Positions 35,915 to 44,233 of a stretch of 50,972 nt of DNA are shown here, one piece after another. The DNA comes from an uncultured Synechococcaceae cyanobacterium (GTDB taxonomy: Bacteria > Cyanobacteriota > Cyanobacteriia > PCC-6307 > Cyanobiaceae). The position numbers and the translations under genes were made by a program. Location: positions 1 to 50,972 of the forward strand of contig CACGAJ010000008.1 in assembly GCA_902570945.1 (NCBI GenBank). The letters run 5' to 3'. Every line of letters begins with the position of its first letter. The stretch's first letter is position 1. The notes beneath the pieces are model-generated. The model saw nothing but the letters and a program-made list of their open reading frames with translations, made no database searches and was not told the origin of the DNA.

Positions 35915-37108
35915 ATGAAATCAATACAAAAACCAATAGTAATAGTTGGAGCAGGTTTTGCAGGAATGACATTTGCCTTGAATTTAAAGAATCTTAATCC
36001 TTCTTTACCGATTCTTGTGGTTGATTCTGAAACTAACTTTATATTTAAACCTTTAATGTATGAAGTTCTAAGTAAAGAAATAAGAAGTTGGGAAGCCACT
36101 CCAAAATTTGCAAATATTTTTTCTGATGCGGGTATAACTTTTTTAAGAAATTGTTTAACCAAAATTTCCTTCAAAGAAAATATTCTTGAATTTAGTGACG
36201 ATTTAAAATTAAGTTATCAGTATCTTGTTATCTGTACAGGATCTATTCCAAATAGTTTTTTTATAAACGGTGTAGATGAAAATTGTTATTTTTTTAATGA
36301 TGTTCACGATCTAAATAAATTAAATTCTTTTTTAAAAAAATCACAAGATATTTCTTTGCATAAAAAGTTATTCATAGTTGGAGGTGGTCCTTCTGGCATC
36401 GAGTTGGCATGCAAAATTAAAGATATATTTACAGATCAATTTGAAATTAATTTAATAGAGAAATCAAACGAAATTCTCAATAAAAACAAAATTTTTAATA
36501 GAGAACAAGCAGAGAAAGCATTAGAAAAAAGAAAAATCCAAGTTCTTTTGAATTCCACAGTTAAAGAAGTCTCAGAAACTAAGATTAGTATTTCTAGTGA
36601 AGTTGGAATAACTGCCTTGGATAAAGATATCGTTATTTGGACTGCGGGTGTTAAACCAAATTTGTCTTACTTACAAACTGATCAAATAACAAAAAAATTT
36701 GGACGAATTTTAGTTAATAATTATTTGCAAATAGAAAAATATAACAACTGTTTTGCTATTGGTGATATTTCAGTTATTGAAGGAATGGAGGATTTACCCA
36801 TAACTGCTCAGGTCGCTATGCAGGAAGGAAATCATCTAGCTAATAATTTAGAACTTATAATTCAAGGAAAGGATCCTTTACCCTTTGAATTTAAAGATAA
36901 TGGTGAAATGATTAGTTTAGGAATAGGAGAAGCTTCAATTTCTGGGCTTGGGGTTACTTTATCTGGGAAATTGGCTTTTGAGGCAAGAAGACTTATATAT
37001 GCTTCCAAGTTGCCTGATATTACTGAAAGCTTAAAATCCGCATCTTCATGGATATTCCAAAAAAAATCTATTTTACAAAAGTTTCTTAAAAAAGATAATT
37101 TCAATTAA
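35915..37108 (+). CDS. ndbB: Type II NADH dehydrogenase
   Basis: This is a single-subunit, non-proton-pumping NAD(P)H:quinone oxidoreductase. The 397-residue protein has two Rossmann nucleotide sites, IVGAGFAGMTFALNL (FAD, near the N-terminus) and FIVGGGPSGIELACKI (NAD), the FAD-contact block CFAIGDISVIEGM, and the QVAMQEGNHLANNLELII segment. It belongs with plastoquinone-reducing NdbB-like enzymes of cyanobacteria. The symbol is by family; NdbA or NdbC cannot be excluded. ATG 35915. Confidence 0.88.
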   Translation: MKSIQKPIVIVGAGFAGMTFALNLKNLNPSLPILVVDSETNFIFKPLMYEVLSKEIRSWEATPKFANIFSDAGITFLRNCLTKISFKENILEFSDDLKLSYQYLVICTGSIPNSFFINGVDENCYFFNDVHDLNKLNSFLKKSQDISLHKKLFIVGGGPSGIELACKIKDIFTDQFEINLIEKSNEILNKNKIFNREQAEKALEKRKIQVLLNSTVKEVSETKISISSEVGITALDKDIVIWTAGVKPNLSYLQTDQITKKFGRILVNNYLQIEKYNNCFAIGDISVIEGMEDLPITAQVAMQEGNHLANNLELIIQGKDPLPFEFKDNGEMISLGIGEASISGLGVTLSGKLAFEARRLIYASKLPDITESLKSASSWIFQKKSILQKFLKKDNFN

Positions 37109-37157
37109 ACTTTTTTGAAATATTGTTTTTGGGTATATTGAGTTAAATAACTTTCGT

Positions 37158-38966
37158 ATGAATTTAATTGCAGTAGTTAGTAATAATTTTGATGCGTTTA
37201 TAACGGTAGTTGTTTTAATAATGTCAATAATTTTGTTTATTAAAAATACTATTGCGCCAGAATTGACTGGTTTGTTATGTGTTGGAATATTTATAGCTAC
37301 AGGGGTTCTTTCTCCTGAAAAAGCTTTAGCTGGATTTGGTAGTCCATCATTAATTACTCTTATGGGTTTGTTTGCAGTTTCTTCTGCATTATTTAAAAGT
37401 GGTGCTTTAGACAGAGTAAGAGAATTGATTTCTTCAGAGAGTATTAGAACGCCAAGAAAATTAATTTCCTTAATAGCTTTTTTGATTGCTCCAATATCTG
37501 GAATTGTACCTAATACGCCAGTAGTGGCATCTTTGTTACCCTTAATTGAAGGTTGGTGCGAGCGGAGAAATGTATCACCATCAAAAGTTTTATTACCTCT
37601 TTCTTTTGCTACTTTGTTAGGTGGAACCCTGACATTGTTGGGTAGCTCAGTAAATCTTCTTGTAAGTGATATTAGTCAACAATTAGGTTATGGAGCTTTG
37701 GAATTATTTAGTTTGACGTCAATCGGAATTCCTGTATGGCTTATAGGTACAACCTATATGATTCTAGTTTCCGACGCGCTTTTGCCAGATAGAGGAAGAG
37801 ATAAAGAATTTATTAAAAATGGTGATATGAATATATACTTTACTGAAGTTACTATTCCCTCTACTTCAGAATTAGTTGGACAATCTGTCAGAAATAGTAG
37901 ATTGCAAAGACGATTTGACGTTGATGTTCTGGAATTGCAACGAAATGGAAAAGTTATTCTTCCTCCTTTGGCTGATAGAAAGATTGAACCGGATGATAGA
38001 TTGATAATCCGCGTTACAAGGGCAGACTTATTTAGGCTCCAGCAGGAACATACCATTTTATTAGGCGAAAACAAAACATCTTTTGATGGAGCTAATGCTT
38101 TCTCAGATGAAGAAGGTACTAAGACCTTTGAAGCTTTGTTACCAGCTGGCTCAACTCTAGCTGGTGCAAGTTTGAGAGAATTAAGATTTAGGCAGCGTCA
38201 TAATGCAACAGTTTTGGCACTAAGAAGAGGTCAACAAACTGTTCAGGAGAGATTAGGTCAAGCTGTTCTAAGAGCTGGAGATGTTTTATTATTGCAAGCA
38301 CCGTTAGATTCAATTAGAGGTTTGCAAGCTAGTAATGATTTGCTTATTTTAGATCAATTTGAAGATGATTTACCTTTCTTGATAAAAAAACCTATATCGA
38401 TTGGAATTGCCATTGGAATGGTGGTTTTACCTTCGGTTTCCAATATTCCATTAGTAGGTTCTGTTCTTTTAGCAGTTATTGCCATGGTTGCTTGTGGATG
38501 TTTAAGACCTGCAGAGATACAAAAATCAATTAGGTTAGACGTAATTCTATTGTTGGGATCTTTATCATGCTTTAGTGTAGCTATGCAGGTAACAGGATTA
38601 GCAGATTTAATTGCAGTCAATCTAAACTTTGCCCTTAATGGAATGCCTCTTTATTTTGCACTAGTCGTCATTTTTGTGTCTACAATTATTCTTACACAAT
38701 TTATAAGTAATGCTGCTTCCGTTGCTTTAATTTTGCCTGTTGCTATTGAATTCTCAAATGTTTTAGAAATTTCACCAAGTGCTTTAATAATGCTTGTTTT
38801 ATTCGGAGCAAGTCAATCTTTTTTGACTCCAATGGGTTATCAAACAAATTTGATGGTTTATGGTCCTGGGAGATATAGATTTTTTGATATCGCAAAATAC
38901 GGAGCTGGATTAACACTTATAATGTCATTTACGGTGCCAGCATTAATAATTTTAAATTACGGATAA
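37158..38966 (+). CDS. SLC13/DASS-like carrier with two RCK-C (TrkA-C) domains
   Basis: The 602-residue membrane protein has an N-terminal group of helices including GIVPNTPVVASLLPLIEGWC and GGTLTLLGSSVNLLVSDI, two central RCK-C domains (about 220-310, FTEVTIPSTSELVGQSVRNS through DRLIIRVTRADLFRL; and 320-400, FEALLPAGSTLAGASLRELR through DVLLLQAPLD), then a C-terminal group of helices with ITQ-like TIILTQFISNAASVALILPVAIE. This is the citrate/sulfate (SLC13/ArsB-like) superfamily with ion or nucleotide sensing domains. Substrate is unproven: sulfate, another oxyanion or sodium-coupled transport are all possible. ATG 37158; followed after 4 bp by ktrB. Confidence 0.85.
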   Translation: MNLIAVVSNNFDAFITVVVLIMSIILFIKNTIAPELTGLLCVGIFIATGVLSPEKALAGFGSPSLITLMGLFAVSSALFKSGALDRVRELISSESIRTPRKLISLIAFLIAPISGIVPNTPVVASLLPLIEGWCERRNVSPSKVLLPLSFATLLGGTLTLLGSSVNLLVSDISQQLGYGALELFSLTSIGIPVWLIGTTYMILVSDALLPDRGRDKEFIKNGDMNIYFTEVTIPSTSELVGQSVRNSRLQRRFDVDVLELQRNGKVILPPLADRKIEPDDRLIIRVTRADLFRLQQEHTILLGENKTSFDGANAFSDEEGTKTFEALLPAGSTLAGASLRELRFRQRHNATVLALRRGQQTVQERLGQAVLRAGDVLLLQAPLDSIRGLQASNDLLILDQFEDDLPFLIKKPISIGIAIGMVVLPSVSNIPLVGSVLLAVIAMVACGCLRPAEIQKSIRLDVILLLGSLSCFSVAMQVTGLADLIAVNLNFALNGMPLYFALVVIFVSTIILTQFISNAASVALILPVAIEFSNVLEISPSALIMLVLFGASQSFLTPMGYQTNLMVYGPGRYRFFDIAKYGAGLTLIMSFTVPALIILNYG

Positions 38967-38970
38967 TATC

Positions 38971-40374
38971 GTGAAATTCACAAGTAAGGTTTATAAGTTA
39001 AAAGATGCTTACAAAAAGCTATCTGTACCTCAATTTACTATTGTTACAGGCTTGTTTATTATTTGCCTTGGAACTTTAATTTTAAGTTCTCCATTATGTT
39101 CATCTTCAAAGGTTGGTTTGTGGGAAGCATTTTTTACATCAACTTCTGCCATAACAGTTACTGGCTTAACCATAATAGATATTGGTGTTGATTTAAATTT
39201 TTTTGGCCAAGTTTTCTTGGCTTTTATGCTTTTATCAGGGGGTCTAGGATTAATGGCCATTACAACATTTTTACAAGGGTTTGTTGTAAAGGGGACAAAG
39301 CTAAGAACTAGATTAGACAAAGGAAAGACTCTAGATGAATTTGGTGTTGGAGGAATTGGTCGAACTTTTCAAAGCATTGCTATTACAGCGCTTAGTATCA
39401 TATCCTTGGGAGCAATTGTTTTATATTCTTTTGGCTTCGTAGACATTCAAAATAATTGGGTAAGACTATGGTCCTCGATTTTTCACAGTATATCTGCATA
39501 TAACAATGCAGGATTTTCTTTAATGTCAAATAGTCTTCAAGACTATAGAACAAATTATTTGGTGAATAGTGTTTTTGTTTTTCTCATTGTTATGGGCGGA
39601 TTGGGTTGGCGAGTTATTGATGATATTTGGAATAATAAAAAGAATCTTTCTTATAAAAAATTAAGCCTTCATTCCAGACTTGTTATTAGGACAAGTTTGT
39701 CTCTAATATTGTTCGGATCATTAGGATTTTTTATCACTGAATCATTACTTAATAGTCAATTTTTTAATGATTTGAGTTTGTTTGAACGGTTATTGTCATC
39801 AATTTTTGAAACAGTAAGTGCAAGAACTGCAGGCTTTACAAATTATCCAATCTCCTTGAACTCTATATCAGATACTGGCCTCTTGTTATTAATGACTTTG
39901 ATGTTTATTGGAGCAAGTACCGGAGGTACTGGTGGAGGCATAAAAACTACTACATTTATTGCCTTGATGGCTGCAACTAGATCAACTTTAAGGGGGCAGA
40001 AAGATGTAATTATAAGTAATAGATTAATTTCAGATAAGGTTATTCTAAAGGCAGTGGGAATCACAGTAGGTTCTTTGCTTTTCGTTCTTTTAATGGCAAT
40101 GCTGCTCAGTACTACTAATACGTTTGTTAAAAAAGAATCTTTCACATTCCTAGAAATTCTGTTCACTTGCATATCAGCATTTGCAACAGTTGGTTTTGAT
40201 ATTGGTCTAACAGCAAAATTAAATCATTTTGGCCAATTTATCCTTATCGTAGGTATGTTTGTAGGAAGACTTGGTATCCTTTTGCTCTTAAGTGCGCTTT
40301 GGCAGGCTCTTTATAAGAGTAGAATAGATAGACAAAAAAGAATTGGCTATCCTAGGGCTGATCTTTATGTTTAG
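38971..40374 (+). CDS. ktrB: Potassium uptake channel-type subunit KtrB (Trk family)
   Basis: The 467-residue membrane protein has the four pore-loop repeats of Trk/Ktr/HKT proteins, each with a filter glycine: TSAITVTGLTI, ISAYNNAGFSL, VSARTAGFTNYP and ISAFATVGFDIG. All four glycines are present, which fits K+ uptake driven by Na+. It starts with GTG at 38971, four bases after the SLC13-like gene, and is followed 18 bp later by ktrA, so the three form an operon. Confidence 0.92.
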   Translation: MKFTSKVYKLKDAYKKLSVPQFTIVTGLFIICLGTLILSSPLCSSSKVGLWEAFFTSTSAITVTGLTIIDIGVDLNFFGQVFLAFMLLSGGLGLMAITTFLQGFVVKGTKLRTRLDKGKTLDEFGVGGIGRTFQSIAITALSIISLGAIVLYSFGFVDIQNNWVRLWSSIFHSISAYNNAGFSLMSNSLQDYRTNYLVNSVFVFLIVMGGLGWRVIDDIWNNKKNLSYKKLSLHSRLVIRTSLSLILFGSLGFFITESLLNSQFFNDLSLFERLLSSIFETVSARTAGFTNYPISLNSISDTGLLLLMTLMFIGASTGGTGGGIKTTTFIALMAATRSTLRGQKDVIISNRLISDKVILKAVGITVGSLLFVLLMAMLLSTTNTFVKKESFTFLEILFTCISAFATVGFDIGLTAKLNHFGQFILIVGMFVGRLGILLLLSALWQALYKSRIDRQKRIGYPRADLYV

Positions 40375-40392
40375 GATTGACTGAGTTTTATT

Positions 40393-41097
40393 ATGGCTGA
40401 TTGGTGGCAGTGGTCTCAAAAGAGAGAAAAAGAGGCCCTTACTTTTGCAGTTGTCGGCGTTGGAAGATTTGGAACTGCAGTTTGTAGAGAACTTATAAGT
40501 AACGGTGCAGATGTTTTGGCTGCAGACTATTCAGAAAAAGCTATTGATGATTTGCGACAGTTGGAACCTTCGATAGAAGCTAGAGTTGTAGATTGTACTG
40601 ATGAAGAGTCTATGAAGGAATCTGGAATACTTGAAATGAATACTGTTGTAGTAGGTATAAGTGAACCTATTGAAGCTAGTATTACTACAACACTTATTGC
40701 TAAAGATAGTGAAGGTAGCAAAGTGAAAAGAGTAATAGCGAGGGCTACTAGTGACTTGCATGAAAAAATGTTAAAACGGGTAGGTGCAGATAAAGTTGTA
40801 TTTCCTTCCAGAATGCAAGGAGAAAGATTAGGCTTAGAACTAGTTAGACCAAATCTAATTGAAAGATTGGAACTAGATAATCAAACTGGTATAGATGAAA
40901 TAACTGTTCCAGAGGAATTTATTGGCAGATCTTTAAGAGATTTAAATTTGAGGAAAAATTATTTAGTAAATGTTCTTGCTGCAGGACCTGCTGAAGAGTT
41001 AACAGTTAATCCTCCAGCGAAATATATTTTGGAAAGAGGAAATATTTTAGTAGTTATGGGAAAAACTGCAGATTTACAGAAATTGCCTCAAAATTAA
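40393..41097 (+). CDS. ktrA: Potassium uptake regulatory subunit KtrA (RCK domain)
   Basis: KtrA is the cytoplasmic nucleotide-binding ring that gates KtrB. The 234-residue protein shows the RCK-N Rossmann fold (FAVVGVGRFGTAVCRELISNGADVLAADY, Gly-rich loop GVGRFG), RVVDCTDEESMKESGI, and an RCK-C domain (GIDEITVPEEFIGRSLRDLNLRKNYLVNVLAAG through ILVVMGKTADLQKL). Length is normal. ATG 40393. Two of three genes in this operon bear RCK-C domains. Confidence 0.93.
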   Translation: MADWWQWSQKREKEALTFAVVGVGRFGTAVCRELISNGADVLAADYSEKAIDDLRQLEPSIEARVVDCTDEESMKESGILEMNTVVVGISEPIEASITTTLIAKDSEGSKVKRVIARATSDLHEKMLKRVGADKVVFPSRMQGERLGLELVRPNLIERLELDNQTGIDEITVPEEFIGRSLRDLNLRKNYLVNVLAAGPAEELTVNPPAKYILERGNILVVMGKTADLQKLPQN

Positions 41098-41103
41098 TTA
41101 TTT

Positions 41104-41403
41104 TTAATCAGATTTTTTATAATAACGAATTCTTTGAGGAGCTTTTTTTAATCTTTTTACGCTTTGTTTTTCAAGCTCGTCTCTAAATTTATTCGTATTT
41201 ATATTTTCTGAGACAAGTGATTTACCCTCTTTTTCGAAGTATTTTCTTATACCTTCTTGTATTAAAACTTTTGCCATATTACTAACTGTCCTAGATTCAT
41301 TATTGGCTAAAGTAGTCAGCTGTTCACATATTGATTCCGGAAGAACTACCTGAATTCTAGGAGATTTGGGCTTCCCATTTGTTGAGTTTTGACGGGTAGC
41401 CAT
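41104..41403 (-). CDS. Ribbon-helix-helix (CopG-like) DNA-binding protein
   Basis: In the 99-residue protein, residues about 15-55 read PRIQVVLPESICEQLTTLANNESRTVSNMAKVLIQEGIRKYF, the strand-helix-helix pattern of RHH regulators: polar strand, then the NESRTVSNMAKVLI turn between helices. A basic C-terminal tail (VKRLKKAPQRIRYYKKSD) may add DNA contacts. It diverges from a conserved small gene, with inverted repeats in the 117-bp gap that could be its operator. No toxin is adjacent, so it is more likely an autoregulated DNA-binding protein than an antitoxin. ATG 41403. Confidence 0.8.
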   Translation of the reverse strand: MATRQNSTNGKPKSPRIQVVLPESICEQLTTLANNESRTVSNMAKVLIQEGIRKYFEKEGKSLVSENINTNKFRDELEKQSVKRLKKAPQRIRYYKKSD

Positions 41404-41416
41404 GAGTAAAAGTTGT

Positions 41417-41470
41417 TAACTGTTACTTATTATTATACACAGTTAGTCAAGGATACTATCTTTGTGTATA
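41417..41470. promoter_or_regulatory. Inverted repeats in the RHH intergenic region (candidate operator)
   Basis: Two overlapping inverted repeats are visible: TAACTG (41417-41422) with CAGTTA (41440-41445), and TATACACA (41434-41441) with TGTGTATA (41463-41470). They lie within 70 bp of the RHH start codon, where RHH proteins commonly bind symmetric sites. The repeats are seen; binding is inference. Confidence 0.45.
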
Positions 41471-41520
41471 TTATTAGTAAGGAAATTTATGTCCGTATCA
41501 ATTACTTGTTTTATTGCCCC

Positions 41521-41859
41521 ATGAAAAATTCAAGAAAACTGGATTCACCTAAAAGATCGATAATTGATAGAAAGAAAAAAAGATTAGTTAATTCTGATAC
41601 TCACGATAATGAAAATAGTGATGTTTTGGTGTCTGCTGTAATTAGTCCATATTTGTTAACTCATCTTCACCATATTCTTCAACAGTCCGAGTATTATGCT
41701 CAAAAGGATGGTCGAAAATCTCATGCAGCTAACTTTGCGAAACTAAGAAAGGTTTTATGTTTAGATGCAAGAAGTATGGCAGATGCATCAGCAAAAGAAA
41801 TAAAAGATACGGACAATGATTTATCTATTAAGAAATATAATGATCAAAATGTAGCTTGA
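41521..41859 (+). CDS. Hypothetical protein, 112 aa
   Basis: Unrecognised. I choose ATG 41521 (MKNSRKLDSPKRS); a longer frame to 41413 would cover the inverted repeats and reads as hydrophobic nonsense. The protein has a basic N-terminus, then a histidine-rich helix VISPYLLTHLHHILQQSEYYAQKDGRKSH, then AANFAKLRKVLCLDARSMADASAKEI, and an acidic/Lys C-terminus. It looks soluble and helical. It diverges from the RHH gene and precedes the Nif11-like gene by 34 bp on the same strand. Confidence 0.72.
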   Translation: MKNSRKLDSPKRSIIDRKKKRLVNSDTHDNENSDVLVSAVISPYLLTHLHHILQQSEYYAQKDGRKSHAANFAKLRKVLCLDARSMADASAKEIKDTDNDLSIKKYNDQNVA

Positions 41860-41893
41860 AGTAATAATCTATTAGTAAATAGATTTTAAAAAC

Positions 41894-42124
41894 ATGTCCA
41901 GTAATGCTGAAAAGCTTTATGAGTTAATTTCAAACGACTCCAGAAAGAAACAAAGTTTGTTTTTGACAGCTTTGACAAATCCTAAAAAAGCTTTGGATAA
42001 AATATGTGATATTGGTAATGAGTTAAATATTTCTGTAACTAAAGAAGAGGTTATCGAATATTTAAGTACTATTGATGACGAGGCAACAAAAATGTGGTTA
42101 GTTAAGGCTCGAGGAGGTCTTTAG
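41894..42124 (+). CDS. Small Nif11-like protein ending in a GG motif
   Basis: The 76-residue product has the Nif11-like pattern: LYELISNDSRKKQSLFLTAL, NPKKALDKICDIGNELNISVTKEEVIEYL, which matches the helical leader shape (hydrophobic F/L, a proline-linked middle, then I-x-x-x-G-x-x-x-S-x-T-x-E-E). It ends in KARGGL. Nif11-type leaders precede lanthipeptide cores in some Synechococcus and low-light Prochlorococcus, but here almost nothing follows the GG and no LanM or transporter-protease is near. So it may be an orphan leader-like protein or simply a Nif11 relative. ATG 41894. The last 23 bp overlap an antisense small gene. Confidence 0.7.
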   Translation: MSSNAEKLYELISNDSRKKQSLFLTALTNPKKALDKICDIGNELNISVTKEEVIEYLSTIDDEATKMWLVKARGGL

Positions 42125-42278
42125 AAAAAGGCTTCGCAGAATTACTGCTTTGATTTGAAATAGGTTTTATTCTTTTGTTGTAGCCACCTCCACCAGCTAA
42201 AGTCCAAAAAAACCAATAACTTGGAATTGCAAGAGCTGCAGCTATGAAAATTACTACAATTTGTTCTATTCTTTTCAT
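42102..42278 (-). CDS. Small membrane-anchored protein, 58 aa
   Basis: ATG 42278 opens a 59-codon frame: one N-terminal hydrophobic helix (IEQIVVIFIAAALAIPSYWFFWTLAG), a glycine run (GGGG) and a polar basic tail ending in KDLLEP. It could be a signal anchor. Its composition is unlike a shadow frame. It overlaps the 3' end of the Nif11-like gene by 23 bp and diverges from the ABC-F gene. I do not recognise the family. Confidence 0.6.
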   Translation of the reverse strand: MKRIEQIVVIFIAAALAIPSYWFFWTLAGGGGYNKRIKPISNQSSNSAKPFSKDLLEP

Positions 42279-42350
42279 TATTCAATTTTATTCTACAAAC
42301 TAATTTTTAGTAAGTAAGCCCCGAATTTTGTAAATTCTATTTTTAAAACA

Positions 42351-43961
42351 GTGATTAGATTTGAAGGTGTAAGCAAAATTTATTCGACAGATGTTGTTTT
42401 AGAAAATATTAATTGGGAGATTAGAAAAGGAGAAAAAGTTGGCTTAGTTGGTTCAAACGGAGCAGGTAAATCAACTCAATTTAAGATTTTAATTGGGGAG
42501 GAAGACCAAACAACTGGGATGATCATTAAAGAGGGTAATCCTAAAATTGCCCATTTAAAACAGGAGTTTGATTGTAACTTGAATTGTTCTGTGCGAGAGG
42601 AATTAGAAAGTTCTTTCAAAGATATACAAATTGTTGCCATTAAACTTTTAGAAATTGAGAATAAAATGAAATCATTGGATATAAAAAAACATGCCGAAGA
42701 ATTTGAAACATTAGTAAATCAACTCGCAAAATATCAAGCAAAATTTGAAGCTTTAGGTGGGTATAAAATTCAATCTGATGTAGAAAAAATATTACCAAAA
42801 CTTGGCTTTTCTATTGAAGATGCTGATAAATTAGTTGGTAATTTTTCAGGTGGCTGGCAAATGAAAGTTGCACTTGGAAAAATTATCTTACAAAAACCTG
42901 ATTTACTTTTACTTGATGAACCAACCAATCATTTAGACTTAGATACTATTTTCTGGTTGGAAGAATATCTATCTTCTCTTAAGATTGCAATTATTATAAT
43001 TAGCCATGATAGATATTTTTTAGATAAATTATGTAAAAAAATAATTTTCATAGATAAAGGAATATCTGAAACATTTAACGGGAACTATTCATTTTTTGTG
43101 GAACAAAAATCTTTAAATGAAGAATCATTAAATAAAGCATATCAATTACAACAAAAAGAAATAGAGATCCAGAAGAAGTATATAGATAGATTTAGAGCTA
43201 GCGCAAATAGAAGCTCTCAAGCAAAGAGTAGAGAAAAACAATTAAAAAAGATTTCTAAAATTGAGGCTCCTAGAACAATATCAAAAAGTCCTGCTTTTAA
43301 TTTTCCAGAATGTCCTCGCTCAGGAAAATTAGTTCTTAATATTAAAAATTTGTCCCATAGTTATGATGACAAAATTTTGTTTTTTGACGTGAATTTAAAG
43401 ATTTTTTCGGGTGAAAAAATAGCAATATTAGGACCTAATGGCTGTGGAAAATCTACATTGCTTAAAATTATTATGAAAAAAATCTCTCCTGAAATTGGAG
43501 AAATTAATCTTGGTAAACATAATATAATTACTAGTTACTATGAACAGAACCAGGCTGAAGCACTTTCACTTGAGGAAAGGGTTATTGATTTGATATGTAA
43601 CAAATCTCCAGAATGGTCACAAAAAAAAGTAAGAACATTTTTAGGAGGTTTTGGCTTTCAAAAAGAAACTGTTTTTAAATATATTAAACAACTCAGTGGA
43701 GGAGAAAAGGCAAGATTAGCATTAGCTCTTATGATTATGAATCCTAGTAATTTTTTGCTACTAGATGAACCAACTAATCATTTGGATTTACAATCTAAAG
43801 AAAATTTAGAATTAGCAATTAAGAATTATAAAGGTTCATTATTAATTATTTCTCATGATAGATACTTTATCTCAAAAGTTGCAAATAGAATTTTCGAAAT
43901 TAAAGATTCAAAGGTATTTTCATACAATGGTAATTACGAATATTTCTTAGAAAGAAAATAA
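42351..43961 (+). CDS. ABC-F family ATPase
   Basis: ABC-F proteins carry two ATPase domains and no membrane domain and act on ribosomes. In 536 residues: Walker A GSNGAGKST, signature FSGGWQMKVALGK, Walker B LLLLDEPTNHLD; a charged linker (about 245-305) with KKYIDRFRASANRSSQAKSREKQLKKI, and the second set [23 protein letters not shown] and FLLLDEPTNHLD. The linker suggests the Uup/EttA side of the family; which member cannot be settled here. GTG 42351. Confidence 0.93.
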   Translation: MIRFEGVSKIYSTDVVLENINWEIRKGEKVGLVGSNGAGKSTQFKILIGEEDQTTGMIIKEGNPKIAHLKQEFDCNLNCSVREELESSFKDIQIVAIKLLEIENKMKSLDIKKHAEEFETLVNQLAKYQAKFEALGGYKIQSDVEKILPKLGFSIEDADKLVGNFSGGWQMKVALGKIILQKPDLLLLDEPTNHLDLDTIFWLEEYLSSLKIAIIIISHDRYFLDKLCKKIIFIDKGISETFNGNYSFFVEQKSLNEESLNKAYQLQQKEIEIQKKYIDRFRASANRSSQAKSREKQLKKISKIEAPRTISKSPAFNFPECPRSGKLVLNIKNLSHSYDDKILFFDVNLKIFSGEKIAILGPNGCGKSTLLKIIMKKISPEIGEINLGKHNIITSYYEQNQAEALSLEERVIDLICNKSPEWSQKKVRTFLGGFGFQKETVFKYIKQLSGGEKARLALALMIMNPSNFLLLDEPTNHLDLQSKENLELAIKNYKGSLLIISHDRYFISKVANRIFEIKDSKVFSYNGNYEYFLERK

Positions 43962-44163
43962 AAAAGAAAAAATTAGTAATTTATAAATAATTATTTTTGG
44001 AAAATATTGATCACTTTTAATAAAATTTTAATGTAGCTATTTAAGATCACTTTATTTTTTTAAAGAGCTTACTTACGTTGTTTAATTCTGAAATTACAAA
44101 AATAAGTTGTTAAAAATTCATATGAAAAATTATGATTTCCAAGAAAAACAGTCTTAAATTTCT

Positions 44164-44183
44164 AATACTTATAGAAAAGTATT
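44164..44183 (-). terminator. AT-rich hairpin downstream of htrA
   Basis: AATACTT-TTCTAT-AAGTATT on the minus strand is a perfect 7-bp stem with a 6-nt loop, 51 bp past the htrA stop, followed by AGAAATTT. Its low GC makes it a weak terminator at best. The rest of the 272-bp gap between the ABC-F gene and htrA shows no supportable gene. Confidence 0.3.
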
Positions 44184-44233
44184 TTGAATACATTTCTAGC
44201 TGTCGTACTAAAAATTTTTGAAAAATTTAACTA

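Noticed and set aside
41104-41859. Toxin-antitoxin system
   Set aside because: The RHH protein could be an antitoxin, but the neighbouring 112-aa protein has no toxin motif and is divergent instead of co-oriented.
43962-44233. Short frames (about 11 and 27 codons) between the ABC-F gene and htrA
   Set aside because: Too short and AT-rich, with no start context to support them.
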